From: Candidatus Bathyarchaeota archaeon
GTDB taxonomy: Archaea; Thermoproteota; Bathyarchaeia; 40CM-2-53-6
Direction of reading: 5' to 3'
Assembly: GCA_005888735.1 (NCBI GenBank)
Contig: VBBN01000028.1
Span: 1-64,000, forward strand
Length of the DNA stretch: 64,000 nucleotides
The notes under the pieces are model-generated. The model was not told the origin of the DNA, did not search any database, and worked only from the letters and a program-made list of their open reading frames with translations. The number at the start of each line of letters is the position of its first letter. The stretch's first letter is position 1. Position numbers and translations under genes: made by a program. Shown piece by piece: positions 1 through 8,392 of this stretch.

Positions 1-57
1 TCAGTCGCCAGTGAGAGCCTCGAGGTTTACCTTCGAGTCCCTCCGGAACTGGCCTGT

Positions 58-306
58 TTTGTGTCTCAAGTGGCCGCGTCCGTACCCAGTCAAATTCTCA
101 GCGGTCGTTTTGTGTCTGGCGTGGAGAACCGGCGATTTCAGGCTGACAGGGCGTGATATGGGCCAGTCCAGGATTTTGGCAGAGTGGAGTCGTTAGCATT
201 TTCGTTCAGACCATCAAGGTGACCGTAAATAGTCGCTGACAGATTGTGATTCAGGGCTTGTTCTGGTCGATTCGAAAGGAACACGGTCCGGAGATTAGTT
301 TCACCC
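58..306 (+). repeat. Dispersed repeat, copy 1
   Basis: This stretch reappears at about 31263-31471 and 32970-33216. The best conserved blocks are the CGTCCGTACCC segment near its start, a GGCGATTTCA..CTGACAGGGCGTGA block, the TCGTTAGCATTTTCGTT block and a GATTCAGGGCTTGTTCTGG block. Similarity to copy 3 continues to about 306. All three copies can be read as a short ORF without indels, but differences between copies 1 and 3 fall about equally on codon positions 1 and 3 (roughly 14, 7 and 13 by eye), and similarity runs past the stop codon. A DNA or RNA element is therefore more likely than a protein. Confidence 0.8.
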
Positions 307-490
307 GGGCGAGGTTTGAGGCTTTCTTCGAGCGGAATTCCTGATCGCTGAGCTAAGAGGGCCGGACGGCCTGGGTAACCTCTGAAAACTAGGCCTGGTG
401 AAATTCGCCAATTGTCACAATCGGTCGAGTGGACCAGCGACCTGCTAGCCTATATCCGGGGCGAGCTGTTTTCAGGGATGGGCTCCTAGG

Positions 491-745
491 TTGCCGAAGC
501 TGAAGTATTCCAAGGACCAATTACAACGTCTGTCAAAGCCAGTTTCCACCCTTACGCCTCGGCAAATCGGCCGGTCTGAAGAGCTTGTGCGCTCCTCGGT
601 CGTTGCGGACAACGCTCCGATCATGGTGGCGCGCTATTGTAACAATTGTGGGGCGGAGCGAAAGTTCCGCAGGGACACGTTGGGATACATGACCTGCACA
701 ACGTGCAGGGAGCAGGCTCCGGACAGAAGCGGAAGAGCAGACTAA
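491..745 (+). CDS. Small zinc ribbon protein
   Basis: This encodes an 84-residue protein starting at TTG. Its C-terminal half carries two CxxC pairs (CNNCG and CTTC) about 20 residues apart, the pattern of a C4 zinc ribbon. The N-terminal half is basic and hydrophilic and has no membrane segment. Such small ribbons in archaea often bind nucleic acid or a partner protein, but nothing here fixes a role. It follows repeat copy 1 and converges on the oxidoreductase gene that ends at 776. I do not recognise a named family. Confidence 0.65.
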   Translation: MPKLKYSKDQLQRLSKPVSTLTPRQIGRSEELVRSSVVADNAPIMVARYCNNCGAERKFRRDTLGYMTCTTCREQAPDRSGRAD

Positions 746-775
746 TCCTGGATTTTTCCCCGACACGTACCGTGA

Positions 776-1666
776 TCAGAGTCGAACTATTTCTTCGACC
801 TTGCTCACTTTGAAAGCCTCATGCTCGGTGGACTCGAAGTACGGATACAGACAGGGAAGGTCGACCCATGCATCCCTGAACGTCTCGACGTAGCTGGCAA
901 GCTCTTCCTTCGTCGGGTTCGGGAGGGAAATCTCTAGCAATTTCTCTAGGTGGACGCTTTCATTGGAGGCCAATGCAGCGTTCGCGTTGGCTATCTCCCG
1001 CGCGACTCCCACTGACGCGAACATTTTGTGATAGCTTGGAATCCGGTCGTATCGAGCAAATTCCTCGACTAGCATTCGCCTCGCAGTGGTGTCGTCTCTT
1101 GAATAGAATATTTTCAGATAACACGAGACAGTCGGACGTTTGGTCGCACCGCCTAGGGATTTGACTAGTTGGCGCGCATGTTCGGGTGGACAGAAGTTGA
1201 GAAGGATTCCGTCCGAATGGCCGTTGACAGCTTTTGCTATTCCTTTGCGTAGCGTTGCGATGAACGTCTCAGGCATCCTCAAGCCAGAGCCTTGGGCATA
1301 CTTCTCGAAACTCTGCTTGGTAGAGTGGAGATGGGCGAGCATTGATTGAATTGTCTGTTTTGGATTATTAGTTGGGCGGCCTGTTCCTATGCCGAGTATG
1401 AAACGGTTGTCGGACAGCTCTTGGAGGGTCAGCAGGCGGCTCGCAAGAGTGTCAGGATCGTGCTCAAGAATCCGGATTACTCCGCTTCCTATGCAAAGCC
1501 TCTTCGACACGGCCAGGCCGGCCGAGCTGATGTCGAGCGACGTGAAACCGCCTTGACTGCCCTCGGGAATGAATGTGTGGGATATGCGGGGAGCATCGTC
1601 TAATACCGTTGCGAGTTGGACGATCGTCCGCGGCGAGACAGTGGTCGACCTTAACGCTATTGCAAT
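776..1666 (-). pseudogene. Luciferase-like F420-type oxidoreductase lacking a canonical start
   Basis: The product belongs to the luciferase-like monooxygenase fold, whose archaeal members mostly use coenzyme F420 for hydride transfer. From the GTG at 1510 there are 244 residues, including the family stretch RFILGIGTG. The same frame continues upstream with clearly homologous sequence (GEIAIALRSTT, then a segment reading ISHTFIPEG), so the GTG is internal. Between the in-frame TGA near 1687 and that homologous start there is no ATG, GTG or TTG. An ATG at 1677 lies in another frame. Either a one-base shift removed the start, or an ATT codon at 1666 is used. The body of the gene is intact. Confidence 0.7.
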
Positions 1667-1743
1667 TTCTCCGTCATGCCGAATGTAGGATCACCTGACA
1701 ATGTCTCGTGCAGGTGGAGCTGTTCAAGTCCTGAATTTGCAGG

Positions 1744-2469
1744 TCACGGACTAGTGGAGATTGTTACGCTTGTGAGAAACACTGCGTTGATTGGCTGGCT
1801 TTGGCCGTTGACTGGAGTGTTCGCTATCGCAAAGGCAGCGTCCACACCGCTGATTACCTGGCCGAACACGGTGTACTTTCCATCCAATGATGACGTGTTG
1901 TCGGCTAGGTTGATGTAAAACTGGGAAGTCCCACTGTTCGGGTCCGAGGTACGGGCCATCCCTAGGTAGCCCACGGAGTTGTGAAGAGAGCTGTCAATCT
2001 CGAGGGGAACTGTTTGAGATGACCCGCACTGTCCCCATAAGGACCTGTTAGCCCCACTCTTCGAAACCGGATCGCCAGTTTGGATCACAAAACCTTGGAC
2101 AATCCTGTGCCAGACGAGGTTGTTGTAGAAGCCTGACTGCGCAAGGTTCACGAAATTAGTAACGGTCTTGGGAGCTGCGCTAGCGAAGAGCCGGACCTCT
2201 ATCAACCCCTGAGCCGTGTTGAGCTTGGCGTACATGTCTCCTGTCGCAGGCCCTCCACCCGGCGTAGTAAATGTTGGGCAACTAGTCAAGTCTGTCGCGA
2301 GGGTCGCGGGTTGCGTTGTTGTAGAATAGACGTAGTAGGATACCCCTACGAGGATTATGAGGACAAGTGCACTAAGGATTAGATTTCTTCCTCGATGTGT
2401 TCGTCTACGCATCCTCTGAATGGCTCGACTCTTTTGAGGAGAGGGCATTGGAAGATGTCGACCGGTCAT
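1744..2469 (-). CDS. Membrane-anchored cyclophilin-type peptidyl-prolyl isomerase
   Basis: This 241-residue protein has a basic N-terminus, one membrane segment at about residues 28-48 (ILSALVLIILVGVSYYVY) and a cyclophilin domain from about residue 78 to the end. Family landmarks are APKTVTNFVNLA, the FYNNLVWHRIVQGFVIQTGDP stretch with its catalytic Arg region, GYLGMAR, and SQFYINL. It should catalyse proline cis-trans isomerisation outside the membrane as a folding helper for secreted proteins, which suits the many secreted proteins in this window. Start codon choice among several Met codons is uncertain. It faces the gene at 2616 divergently. Confidence 0.9.
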   Translation of the reverse strand: MTGRHLPMPSPQKSRAIQRMRRRTHRGRNLILSALVLIILVGVSYYVYSTTTQPATLATDLTSCPTFTTPGGGPATGDMYAKLNTAQGLIEVRLFASAAPKTVTNFVNLAQSGFYNNLVWHRIVQGFVIQTGDPVSKSGANRSLWGQCGSSQTVPLEIDSSLHNSVGYLGMARTSDPNSGTSQFYINLADNTSSLDGKYTVFGQVISGVDAAFAIANTPVNGQSQPINAVFLTSVTISTSP

Positions 2470-2615
2470 TGATTAGGCGTGCTGGTTGAAATATGATTCG
2501 GTCACATGGCAGAGTCCGCTTTACGGACATGTGTTCTCGGCCGTCGGTACCAGAATCGTAATATTTTCCGTCACAGCTCGATACACTGTCAGCAAATTTT
2601 TAGGAAGCGGGTTGT

Positions 2616-2918
2616 TTGAGGATCGTTCATGGCCACAAGAGGCCTTCTCGGATAGAGCGGCTCTTGCCGATGGAGCGGCTGGTGGAGTTGTTTGAGGAGA
2701 AGTTCAGCGAGCCATACTTCAATCCCACAGCCGAGTTGACCTTCTCCGAGCTTGCAACGGCGTTCCCCGATGTGCAACAGGCAGACTTGGAGGAGGCATT
2801 GTCGCACTGGGTGGATCACTCAGGAGAGAAGACACTGCAGACCAAACTGGTTGATGCTGATGGTGCGACGACTCGGGTGTGGTATGTGCACGGGCTTCAT
2901 CCCGAGAACCTCCGATAG
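2616..2918 (+). CDS. Hypothetical small acidic protein
   Basis: This is a 100-residue ORF from a TTG; an internal ATG at 2670 gives a more plausible start just before the ERLVELFEEKF segment. The protein looks helical and acidic with a C-terminal aromatic stretch (VWYVHGL). The body could be a small helix-turn-helix fold, with the segment LTFSELATAFPDVQQADLEEAL resembling the first helices of a winged helix, but I see no diagnostic motif. It lies downstream of and divergent from the cyclophilin gene. Function unknown. Confidence 0.5.
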   Translation: MRIVHGHKRPSRIERLLPMERLVELFEEKFSEPYFNPTAELTFSELATAFPDVQQADLEEALSHWVDHSGEKTLQTKLVDADGATTRVWYVHGLHPENLR

Positions 2919-2934
2919 TTCGACGCCCAACCGC

Positions 2935-3141
2935 GTGAGATTCTCCCCGGAAACACTCCACTCGCCAAACACGGAGCTGGTAGCCATAGAAACTGCTAGG
3001 GCAAAGCTCCGGCCAAAATTATCGGAAGCGATTTTGACAGCCTTCATACAAGGTGCGTCTGAAGCACGGTTCTCCCCGTTTCAAAGGGTGAAGAGTAGCG
3101 AGAGCGGTTGTGACCTTGCTCCCCAGACTTTGGTTGAGTAG
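2935..3141 (+). CDS. Possible small hypothetical protein
   Basis: A GTG-started reading frame of about 68 residues follows the preceding gene by 16 bases on the same strand. Its middle reads like an amphipathic helix (ELVAIETARAKLRPKLSEAI). There is no motif or clear ribosome binding site, and opposite-strand ORFs cover the same bases. It could be a real small gene, a decayed fragment, or chance. Confidence 0.3.
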   Translation: MRFSPETLHSPNTELVAIETARAKLRPKLSEAILTAFIQGASEARFSPFQRVKSSESGCDLAPQTLVE

Positions 3142-3182
3142 CACTATTATGTCCGGATACCAGAAGCAATTGGAGAACATCG

Positions 3183-3320
3183 TTGCTTGACCAGAGACAA
3201 ATCAAGAAAAAGTCGAATCATGACGTGGCCTATCTCATCGTGCTCCTTGTGCTCTTCCTCGGGATTTTCCTCTTCGCCATAATGTTCGTCAACAGCCAAT
3301 TACCTATCTTTAGGCAGTAG
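3183..3320 (+). CDS. Small single-span membrane protein
   Basis: A TTG-started frame of 45 residues has the layout of a small membrane protein: a basic start (MLDQRQIKKKSNHDV), one strongly hydrophobic helix of about 24 residues, and a short polar tail ending in FRQ. A GGAG motif lies about 10 bases upstream of the TTG. The charge pattern suggests N-in topology. The function is unknown. It lies between two unrelated genes and may be its own transcript. Confidence 0.5.
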   Translation: MLDQRQIKKKSNHDVAYLIVLLVLFLGIFLFAIMFVNSQLPIFRQ

Positions 3321-3393
3321 TGCCCTCGGTCGTTGCGGGTGACGGTTGACGAACCCGCAAAAAGATACGGGCCCCAACGCAGCACGCGATAGA

Positions 3394-4360
3394 CTAGTAG
3401 GTCAGTCTCTTTCTCATGACTATCTCGATACCATCAGGGTCAACCACTGTGAGGCGTTCTTGGTCTCTGGCGGTGACTGAGCTGCCTAGTTGCGTAGCGA
3501 GCGCGTCTATGGAGGCTTGGTCTGGGAGGCCGATCGTGAAGTTCTCCAGCCCTGCTTCGCCTCGCCGGTGAGGCTTGCCGTCTTGGCTGTGCCAAGTGTT
3601 CATTCCTATGTGATGATGGTAGCCCCCAACGGAGAGGAAGGCGGCGCCGACGCTGGGCAGGTCGCCGATGATGTCTAGGCCGAGCTTTTCATGGTAGAAC
3701 CTAACCGATCGTTCAAGGTTTGTTACCCTGAGGTGAATGTGGCCAATTCTAGCTCCGTTTGGAAAAGACACGGGGTTGTTTCTCTCATCTTTGGTCAACT
3801 CCTTCAGCAAAGATTCAATATCGAGAGGCCTGTTTAGGGAAAACACGCATTGCATATTACTGGACCCGCCTCTTTTCATCAACTCCATGAACGGTCCCCA
3901 CATTTCCCTCGGCCGGTCAGCATAGATCTCTATCCCGTTTCTCTCTTCATCGCGTAGGTAGAATGACTCGGAGACCGTATGGTCAGCGAACCCCTCGTAA
4001 ACAACACCCGAGTTGCCGAGTGCAAGAAAGGCGGATCCTAGGCTTTCCTATCCTGAACGAGGATGGCATAGTGGTACAGCCCGGCGAAATCGTGAGGAGT
4101 GTTTTTCGCGTTTGGACGGTGCTTGAGAATCAAGAGAGGCCTCTTGGAATCGTGGAATCCGAGCCCAACTCGGTCGAGGCCGTCCTCATTGTCCTGATGC
4201 TGTCCTTTCACTTCCAGTCTCATGTTTTTTTCGTAGAACGAGAGGGCCCGCTGAAGACTGCTTATTCTAATGGTGAGAGGCCGAGCTGCATACTAGCCGG
4301 CATTTTGTAAGTTCGAAAGTCGTCAACGGGTCTGATTCGCGCGGTCTCCGTGGCGGTCAT
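3394..4360 (-). pseudogene. Two-domain catechol 2,3-dioxygenase-like (VOC) gene with two frameshifts
   Basis: Reading the minus strand from an ATG at 4360 gives a start MTATETARIRP and then the first vicinal-oxygen-chelate domain in three pieces: up to LGLSPL in one frame, RISSLQRALSFYEKN to YHYAILVQDRK in a second, and SAFLALGNSGVVYEGFADHTV onward in a third. The last frame continues through the second VOC domain (IGHIHLRVTNLERSVRFYHE, YHHHIGMNTW, VVDPDGIEIV). The full product would be about 320 residues, the usual size of two-domain CatE-type extradiol dioxygenases. The two shifts, near 4275 and 4040, each look like one missing base. His and Glu metal ligands remain visible in the second domain. 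Only the 3394-3903 part has a standalone ATG frame. Confidence 0.8.
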
Positions 4361-4711
4361 ACCGTTCTCACCCGCATTTCTAGACGGACGGGCCACGCAT
4401 ATATTGTCAGCAGTCGTTTGCAACTAAGTAGGTTTGGCGCAGTCACCGACCTCACCTGTTGTGAGAGAGCGAGACGGCTAGGGGTTTGCCGCCTTAACCA
4501 GAATCTCTGATTGGAAAAGATGATGAGGGGTTTTCTTCTCCGTAAATGGTCGGTTTCCCGTTCATAAGAACCCCCGAAGCTTACGTCATAACTCCCCAAC
4601 CCCGTTGTTACAGCAGTCGGAAGTTAAATTGGTAGCAAGACACTCGACTGTGTTGGGAAGTCCCCTCACGGTGAGGACACCGCACCCACACATCGAAACT
4701 CCTCCCATAGG
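4361..4711. other. Non-coding gap without recognisable content
   Basis: About 350 bases lie between the dioxygenase-like gene and the next promoter. Reading both strands I found no convincing protein, tRNA or repeat. Short ORFs on the minus strand have no protein-like character. Confidence 0.5.
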
Positions 4712-4726
4712 AAGTCTTATTTTTTG
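4712..4726 (+). promoter_or_regulatory. TATA-like box of the G1-like gene
   Basis: The tract CTTATTTTTT is centred about 33 bases before the ATG at 4754. That spacing fits an archaeal TATA box driving a leaderless or near-leaderless transcript. No purine-rich Shine-Dalgarno motif precedes the ATG. Confidence 0.45.
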
Positions 4727-4753
4727 GGAAGTAGAATAAAACCAAGAAACTGA

Positions 4754-5713
4754 ATGGTTTCTTGCTCCAGTTGTGGGAAGGAGCTCAATACAGTCTCCTC
4801 TTTCTGTCCTTGGTGTGGCAGTCCTCTCATACAGACTCCATCAGCAACGCCCATTCCATCGAGTCAGCCTCAGGCGTCTCCTCCAAAGCCTTGGACTGAC
4901 CCGTTTTACACCTCACCCTACCGGCCCCACAGCCACCGAGGTTACCATATGGCAATCGGCATACTCTCGATCAGCCTCATTGTCCTATCTGTTATCACCG
5001 TGCCATTGGCCTTTCAGCGTTCGCTTTCCTCGTTCCTACCGCTGAACACTTCCCCCGTCAAGGAGAGGAGAATAAGCCAATACTGGAGCGGGTACACTAC
5101 GGAATACTCTCGAGGTTCAGTTGTGGATGTGAGGGCCAGCTGGGTGATCCCTGTACTAAACTGTGCGGGCACCTCGGATGAGCTTCGAGCAACAACTCTC
5201 CTGAGCATTGGTCGTTCGGCAGAAAACAGTTCCCCGCAACCTAGCGTGGGAGTCGACTACGTATGCCGCTCCAACACTCCGGAATACATTGTTACCTACG
5301 GGTGGAACTTTGCGATCCGGTACAGCGTTTTGGACGTTCAGGCCAAGCCGGGGGATACTGTGAGTGCCGAAATTAGATGGGAACAGGGCAAGTTTATCGA
5401 CACAATCGAGGACTCTGCGCAGGGCTGGCTCGTTGAAAAGGAAAACTCAACTTTTCAATCGACTCCCCTCAGGGCAACAGCGGAATGGCTGGTGACAAGC
5501 GTAGAAATCGGCAGCGAGCCTGCGCCGCTTGCCAACTTCGGCAGCGTACGATTCTTCAACTGTTACGCTACCATAAGCGGAATCACGGGTCCTGTGGGCT
5601 CCTTCTCCTTGGTCCAGTACACGATGATCAGCGCGAGTGGGGTGGCAACGGCCGGTCCGCAAGTTCTTCCATCGAGGGATGGGTCAAACTTTTCGATTCA
5701 ATGGCTCGCCTAA
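4754..5713 (+). CDS. Zinc-ribbon membrane protein with G1 (eqolisin-like) peptidase domain
   Basis: This 319-residue protein opens with a zinc ribbon (CSSCGKEL, then CPWCGSPL), a Pro/Ser-rich linker, and one membrane helix at about residues 65-87. The outer domain resembles family G1 glutamic peptidases: WSGYTTE, a WVIPVLNC strand, SVGVDYV, and AEWLVTSVE followed by PLANFGSVRF. The Glu of AEW matches the catalytic Glu of the family. In the family motif QTGVDF the catalytic Gln sits where this protein has Ser (PSVGVDY), so activity is doubtful unless a nearby Gln serves. The ribbon would lie in the cytoplasm. The family call is by eye. Confidence 0.65.
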   Translation: MVSCSSCGKELNTVSSFCPWCGSPLIQTPSATPIPSSQPQASPPKPWTDPFYTSPYRPHSHRGYHMAIGILSISLIVLSVITVPLAFQRSLSSFLPLNTSPVKERRISQYWSGYTTEYSRGSVVDVRASWVIPVLNCAGTSDELRATTLLSIGRSAENSSPQPSVGVDYVCRSNTPEYIVTYGWNFAIRYSVLDVQAKPGDTVSAEIRWEQGKFIDTIEDSAQGWLVEKENSTFQSTPLRATAEWLVTSVEIGSEPAPLANFGSVRFFNCYATISGITGPVGSFSLVQYTMISASGVATAGPQVLPSRDGSNFSIQWLA

Positions 5714-5839
5714 GGGCCCTAACTGGCGCCCGTCCATCGCCACGGTCAACCTCACAGAGCAGCTGCATTCTCAGCTGTCCGATATGGGCTGAGAAAACGT
5801 TCTTTGCGCGATACACCATCAACGAGGTAAAGATAGGCC

Positions 5840-6439
5840 ATGTCACAACCGAGTCCGGACGAGTCATCGACCCCGTTGGCAGACGAGCAGATAAGACGGG
5901 CCACCCATCGGCGAAATCAAGCCTCACGACGCCCCTATCAGCCTCGTCGAGTACGATCCCACGTGGCCTGAACGCTTCTCATGCGAGGCCGAGCATATCA
6001 GAACCGCCCTGGGCGAACGTGCACTTCGAATCGAACACATCGGCTCTACTTCAGTATCCGGACTCATCGCCAAGCCGATCATCGACATTCTCCTCGTGGT
6101 CGCGGACTCTGCCGATGAGCGGTCGTACGTTCCAGCGTTGGAAGCGGCGGGTTACGTGTTGAGAGTCCGCGAGCCCGACTGGTATGAGCATAGCTTGTTC
6201 AAAGGCCCCGGCATCAATCTGAATCTTCACGTCTTCACAGCTTGGGTTAAGGAGATAGAGAGGGTCTGATCCTGCGAGACTGGCTGCGGGAGAACCCTGG
6301 CGACAGGGAACTCTACGCCGAGGAGAAGCGAAAGTTGGCGGGCGAGAAGTGGCGGTACGTCCAGAACTATGCGGACGCTAAGTCGAAAGTGATTGAACCG
6401 ATCATCTCACGGGCCCGTGAATCAAAAAGACATGGCTGA
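5840..6439 (+). pseudogene. GrpB-family (UPF0157) gene broken by two frameshifts
   Basis: Three frames join into a typical GrpB-family protein of about 199 residues, a nucleotidyltransferase-fold family. An ATG at 5840 opens MSQPSPDESS and ADEQIRRAT. After one extra base near 5905 the next frame gives IGEIKPHDAPISLVEYDPTW, the signature IEHIGSTSV and NLHVFTAW. After one missing base near 6265 a third frame gives LRDWLRENPGDRELY and YVQNYADAK. The plus and minus shifts cancel, so the total length is a multiple of three. Only fragments can be translated unless the shifts are base-calling errors. Confidence 0.8.
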
Positions 6440-6529
6440 GCGGAAGGGGTCTCTATAGGTAAGTGCTGATCTCATCGTGAGAGTAATCCTGATTCACATC
6501 AGGTACAGGCTCTAGAGGTCAATCCCAAC

Positions 6530-7432
6530 CTATGATTCTGAACCCTTGATGGCCAGGCGATCTATCAGATATGCAGCATCCAGACGCTGACACGCTTCTT
6601 CAAAAGATGGAGTCACCCCTCGCCAATGAACTTCGTCCGGCGATGCAATCGCGGGCTCCTTTGTCCGGAGGGTCGCGAGGTCGCGAAAGAGTAGTGCCAG
6701 TTTGAAGCTCTCTTGGAGGGCTGTTGCGAGCCGCTCCGCGCTGCGTACCTTGACCTGCCAATCGGCTGCGTTGGGAGGAACAGCCTCCAGATGACCATAA
6801 CGGCCGAGAATAGCTGCTGTGGAGCGTTCCCCCCAACCCGGTAGGCCAGGATATCCATCAGCGCTGTCGCCCACGAGCGCAAGATAGTCAGGGATCGACG
6901 CAGGCATGACCCCGAACCGGTCTAGGACTCCTGCCTCGTTACGAAGCTGTTGTGCACGGCGGTCGAGCTGAACTACGCGGTCATTCCGAACACATTGCGC
7001 AAGGTCCTTGTCCGGGGAGCAAAGGTAGACACGTCCGACGTCGGCTAGCGCACTCAGAGAGACAGCCGCCCCGGCCATTGCATCGTCAGCCTCCAGCTCG
7101 ACCATCGGCCAAACCACAATGCCCATCGCCTCTAACGCCTCTTCGAGCAGTGGGAACTGCGCTAGGAGATCTGGGTCCACGCCTTCGCTTGTCTTGTAGC
7201 CGGGCCAGAGGTTGTTGCGGAAGGACTCGATGACATGGTCTGTCGCCACGCCGACATGAGTGACACCGGACTCGAGCATACCCAGTACACTACCGAGTAC
7301 GCCGCGAGTTGCCCCAACCTCCTCCCCCCTTCCATTCACGTGCGAGGGGAGAGCATAGAAGTGGCGAAACAGCTCGTAAGTACCGTCCAGTAAGTAGACA
7401 TCCACAGGTCGAATGGCCTCGGCTTTGGGCAA
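6530..7432 (-). CDS. Bacterial-type 5'-3' exonuclease (PolI N-terminal domain family)
   Basis: This 300-residue protein matches stand-alone 5'-3' exonucleases related to the N-terminal domain of bacterial DNA polymerase I. Visible features are the LLDGTYELFRHFYALP start, the acidic metal cluster ELEADDAMAG at about 115, SPDKDLAQ at about 138, and the helix-three-turn-helix segment LVGDSADGYPGLPGWG at about 185. It would cut 5' flaps or degrade 5' ends. Archaea normally use FEN1/XPG proteins for this, so a bacterial-type enzyme suggests transfer. No polymerase domain follows it. It is on its own strand between two plus-strand genes. Confidence 0.85.
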   Translation of the reverse strand: MPKAEAIRPVDVYLLDGTYELFRHFYALPSHVNGRGEEVGATRGVLGSVLGMLESGVTHVGVATDHVIESFRNNLWPGYKTSEGVDPDLLAQFPLLEEALEAMGIVVWPMVELEADDAMAGAAVSLSALADVGRVYLCSPDKDLAQCVRNDRVVQLDRRAQQLRNEAGVLDRFGVMPASIPDYLALVGDSADGYPGLPGWGERSTAAILGRYGHLEAVPPNAADWQVKVRSAERLATALQESFKLALLFRDLATLRTKEPAIASPDEVHWRGVTPSFEEACQRLDAAYLIDRLAIKGSES

Positions 7433-7591
7433 TTTCCTTAGCTAGATGATTAGGGGTACGAGTCGTATTGACCCTTTCCCAAGACTCGCCTAGTCCGGGC
7501 TGGCTCAGAGATTAACACCTCTTGAGCCTGACGACGTGACGGAGAAAACCATTTTCTCGGACACTCCTAACACTCGGGACCCTGAGGATGA

Positions 7592-8392
7592 TTGACTAGG
7601 CCAACACTAGACCGGGATACTCTTGTTCAAGAGCTGGTTCAGCGGCTGCAGCCTTTGGATTACGTTCGTGCCTTCTGGGAGGGAGGCGCAGTGGCCTTTG
7701 GCCGTGTTGATGAATGGTCCGATGTTGATGCTTACCTGTTGGTGGACAATTCCGGGGTCTCCGATGCTTTCGTGGCGGTGGAGGAGGCCCTTCGGTCGCT
7801 CTCTTCCATTAAACAAAAGTACGAAGTGCGGCAGTCTCCATGGCCCGGAGTCTCTCAAGCATTCTACAAACTGGAGAATGCAAGCGAATACCTTGTGCTC
7901 GATCTTGCCATCCTGACGCTCGAGAGTCCTGAAAAGTTTCTAGGGCCCGAGATACACGGCAACAACCGTTTCTACTTCAACAAAGCCAACGCGGCCAAAC
8001 CCACTCCATTTGACAGGCAAGAATTTCTTGAGAAATTGCAGGAAAGAACGAAGCTGCTGAAGGCTAGATTCGACATGTTCCACAACTTTGTCCAGAAGGA
8101 GATCAACAGGGAAAATAGTCTTGAAGCCCTTGACTACTATCGCTCAATTGTTCTCGGTTCGCTAGTAGAGGCGTTGCGGATAAGACACAAGCCTGTTCAC
8201 TATGACTTCAAGATGCGTTACATCCACTACGAGCTCCCCGCTCAGGTCATCGAGAAACTTAAACATCTCAGCTTCGTCAGGAATATGAGCGACTTACGCG
8301 ACAAGAATCACGAAGCAATCCGATGGTTCTACCAGGCTATAGCTGACATCGGGGACAAAGAAATGCAAAGTCTGATGTCGGAACTGCGATGA
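7592..8392 (+). CDS. Nucleotidyltransferase-domain protein
   Basis: The 266-residue product starts at TTG with GAGGATGA just upstream. Its first 100 residues form a polymerase-beta-type nucleotidyltransferase domain: GGAVAFGRVDEWSDVDAYLLV holds the two metal-binding Asp residues, and LDLAIL is a later strand, possibly with the third carboxylate. The usual GS motif is changed to GG. The C-terminal part (about 140-260) is helical, as in kanamycin-type and MNT-type enzymes. Its substrate cannot be told from sequence. Its last 64 bases overlap the convergent metalloprotease gene. Confidence 0.75.
   Translation: MTRPTLDRDTLVQELVQRLQPLDYVRAFWEGGAVAFGRVDEWSDVDAYLLVDNSGVSDAFVAVEEALRSLSSIKQKYEVRQSPWPGVSQAFYKLENASEYLVLDLAILTLESPEKFLGPEIHGNNRFYFNKANAAKPTPFDRQEFLEKLQERTKLLKARFDMFHNFVQKEINRENSLEALDYYRSIVLGSLVEALRIRHKPVHYDFKMRYIHYELPAQVIEKLKHLSFVRNMSDLRDKNHEAIRWFYQAIADIGDKEMQSLMSELR

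Noticed and set aside
11-196. Short ORF inside repeat copy 1, also open in copies 2 and 3
   Set aside because: Substitutions are spread over codon positions 1 and 3 and similarity continues past the stop, so I treat it as part of the repeat and not as a protein.
2752-3141. 129-residue plus-strand ORF
   Set aside because: Its first part is a shadow of the 2616-2918 gene; only the part from 2935 is kept as a weak possibility.
5485-6162. 225-residue plus-strand ORF
   Set aside because: It overlaps the true G1-like and GrpB frames in another phase; its composition is not protein-like apart from the GrpB leader part.
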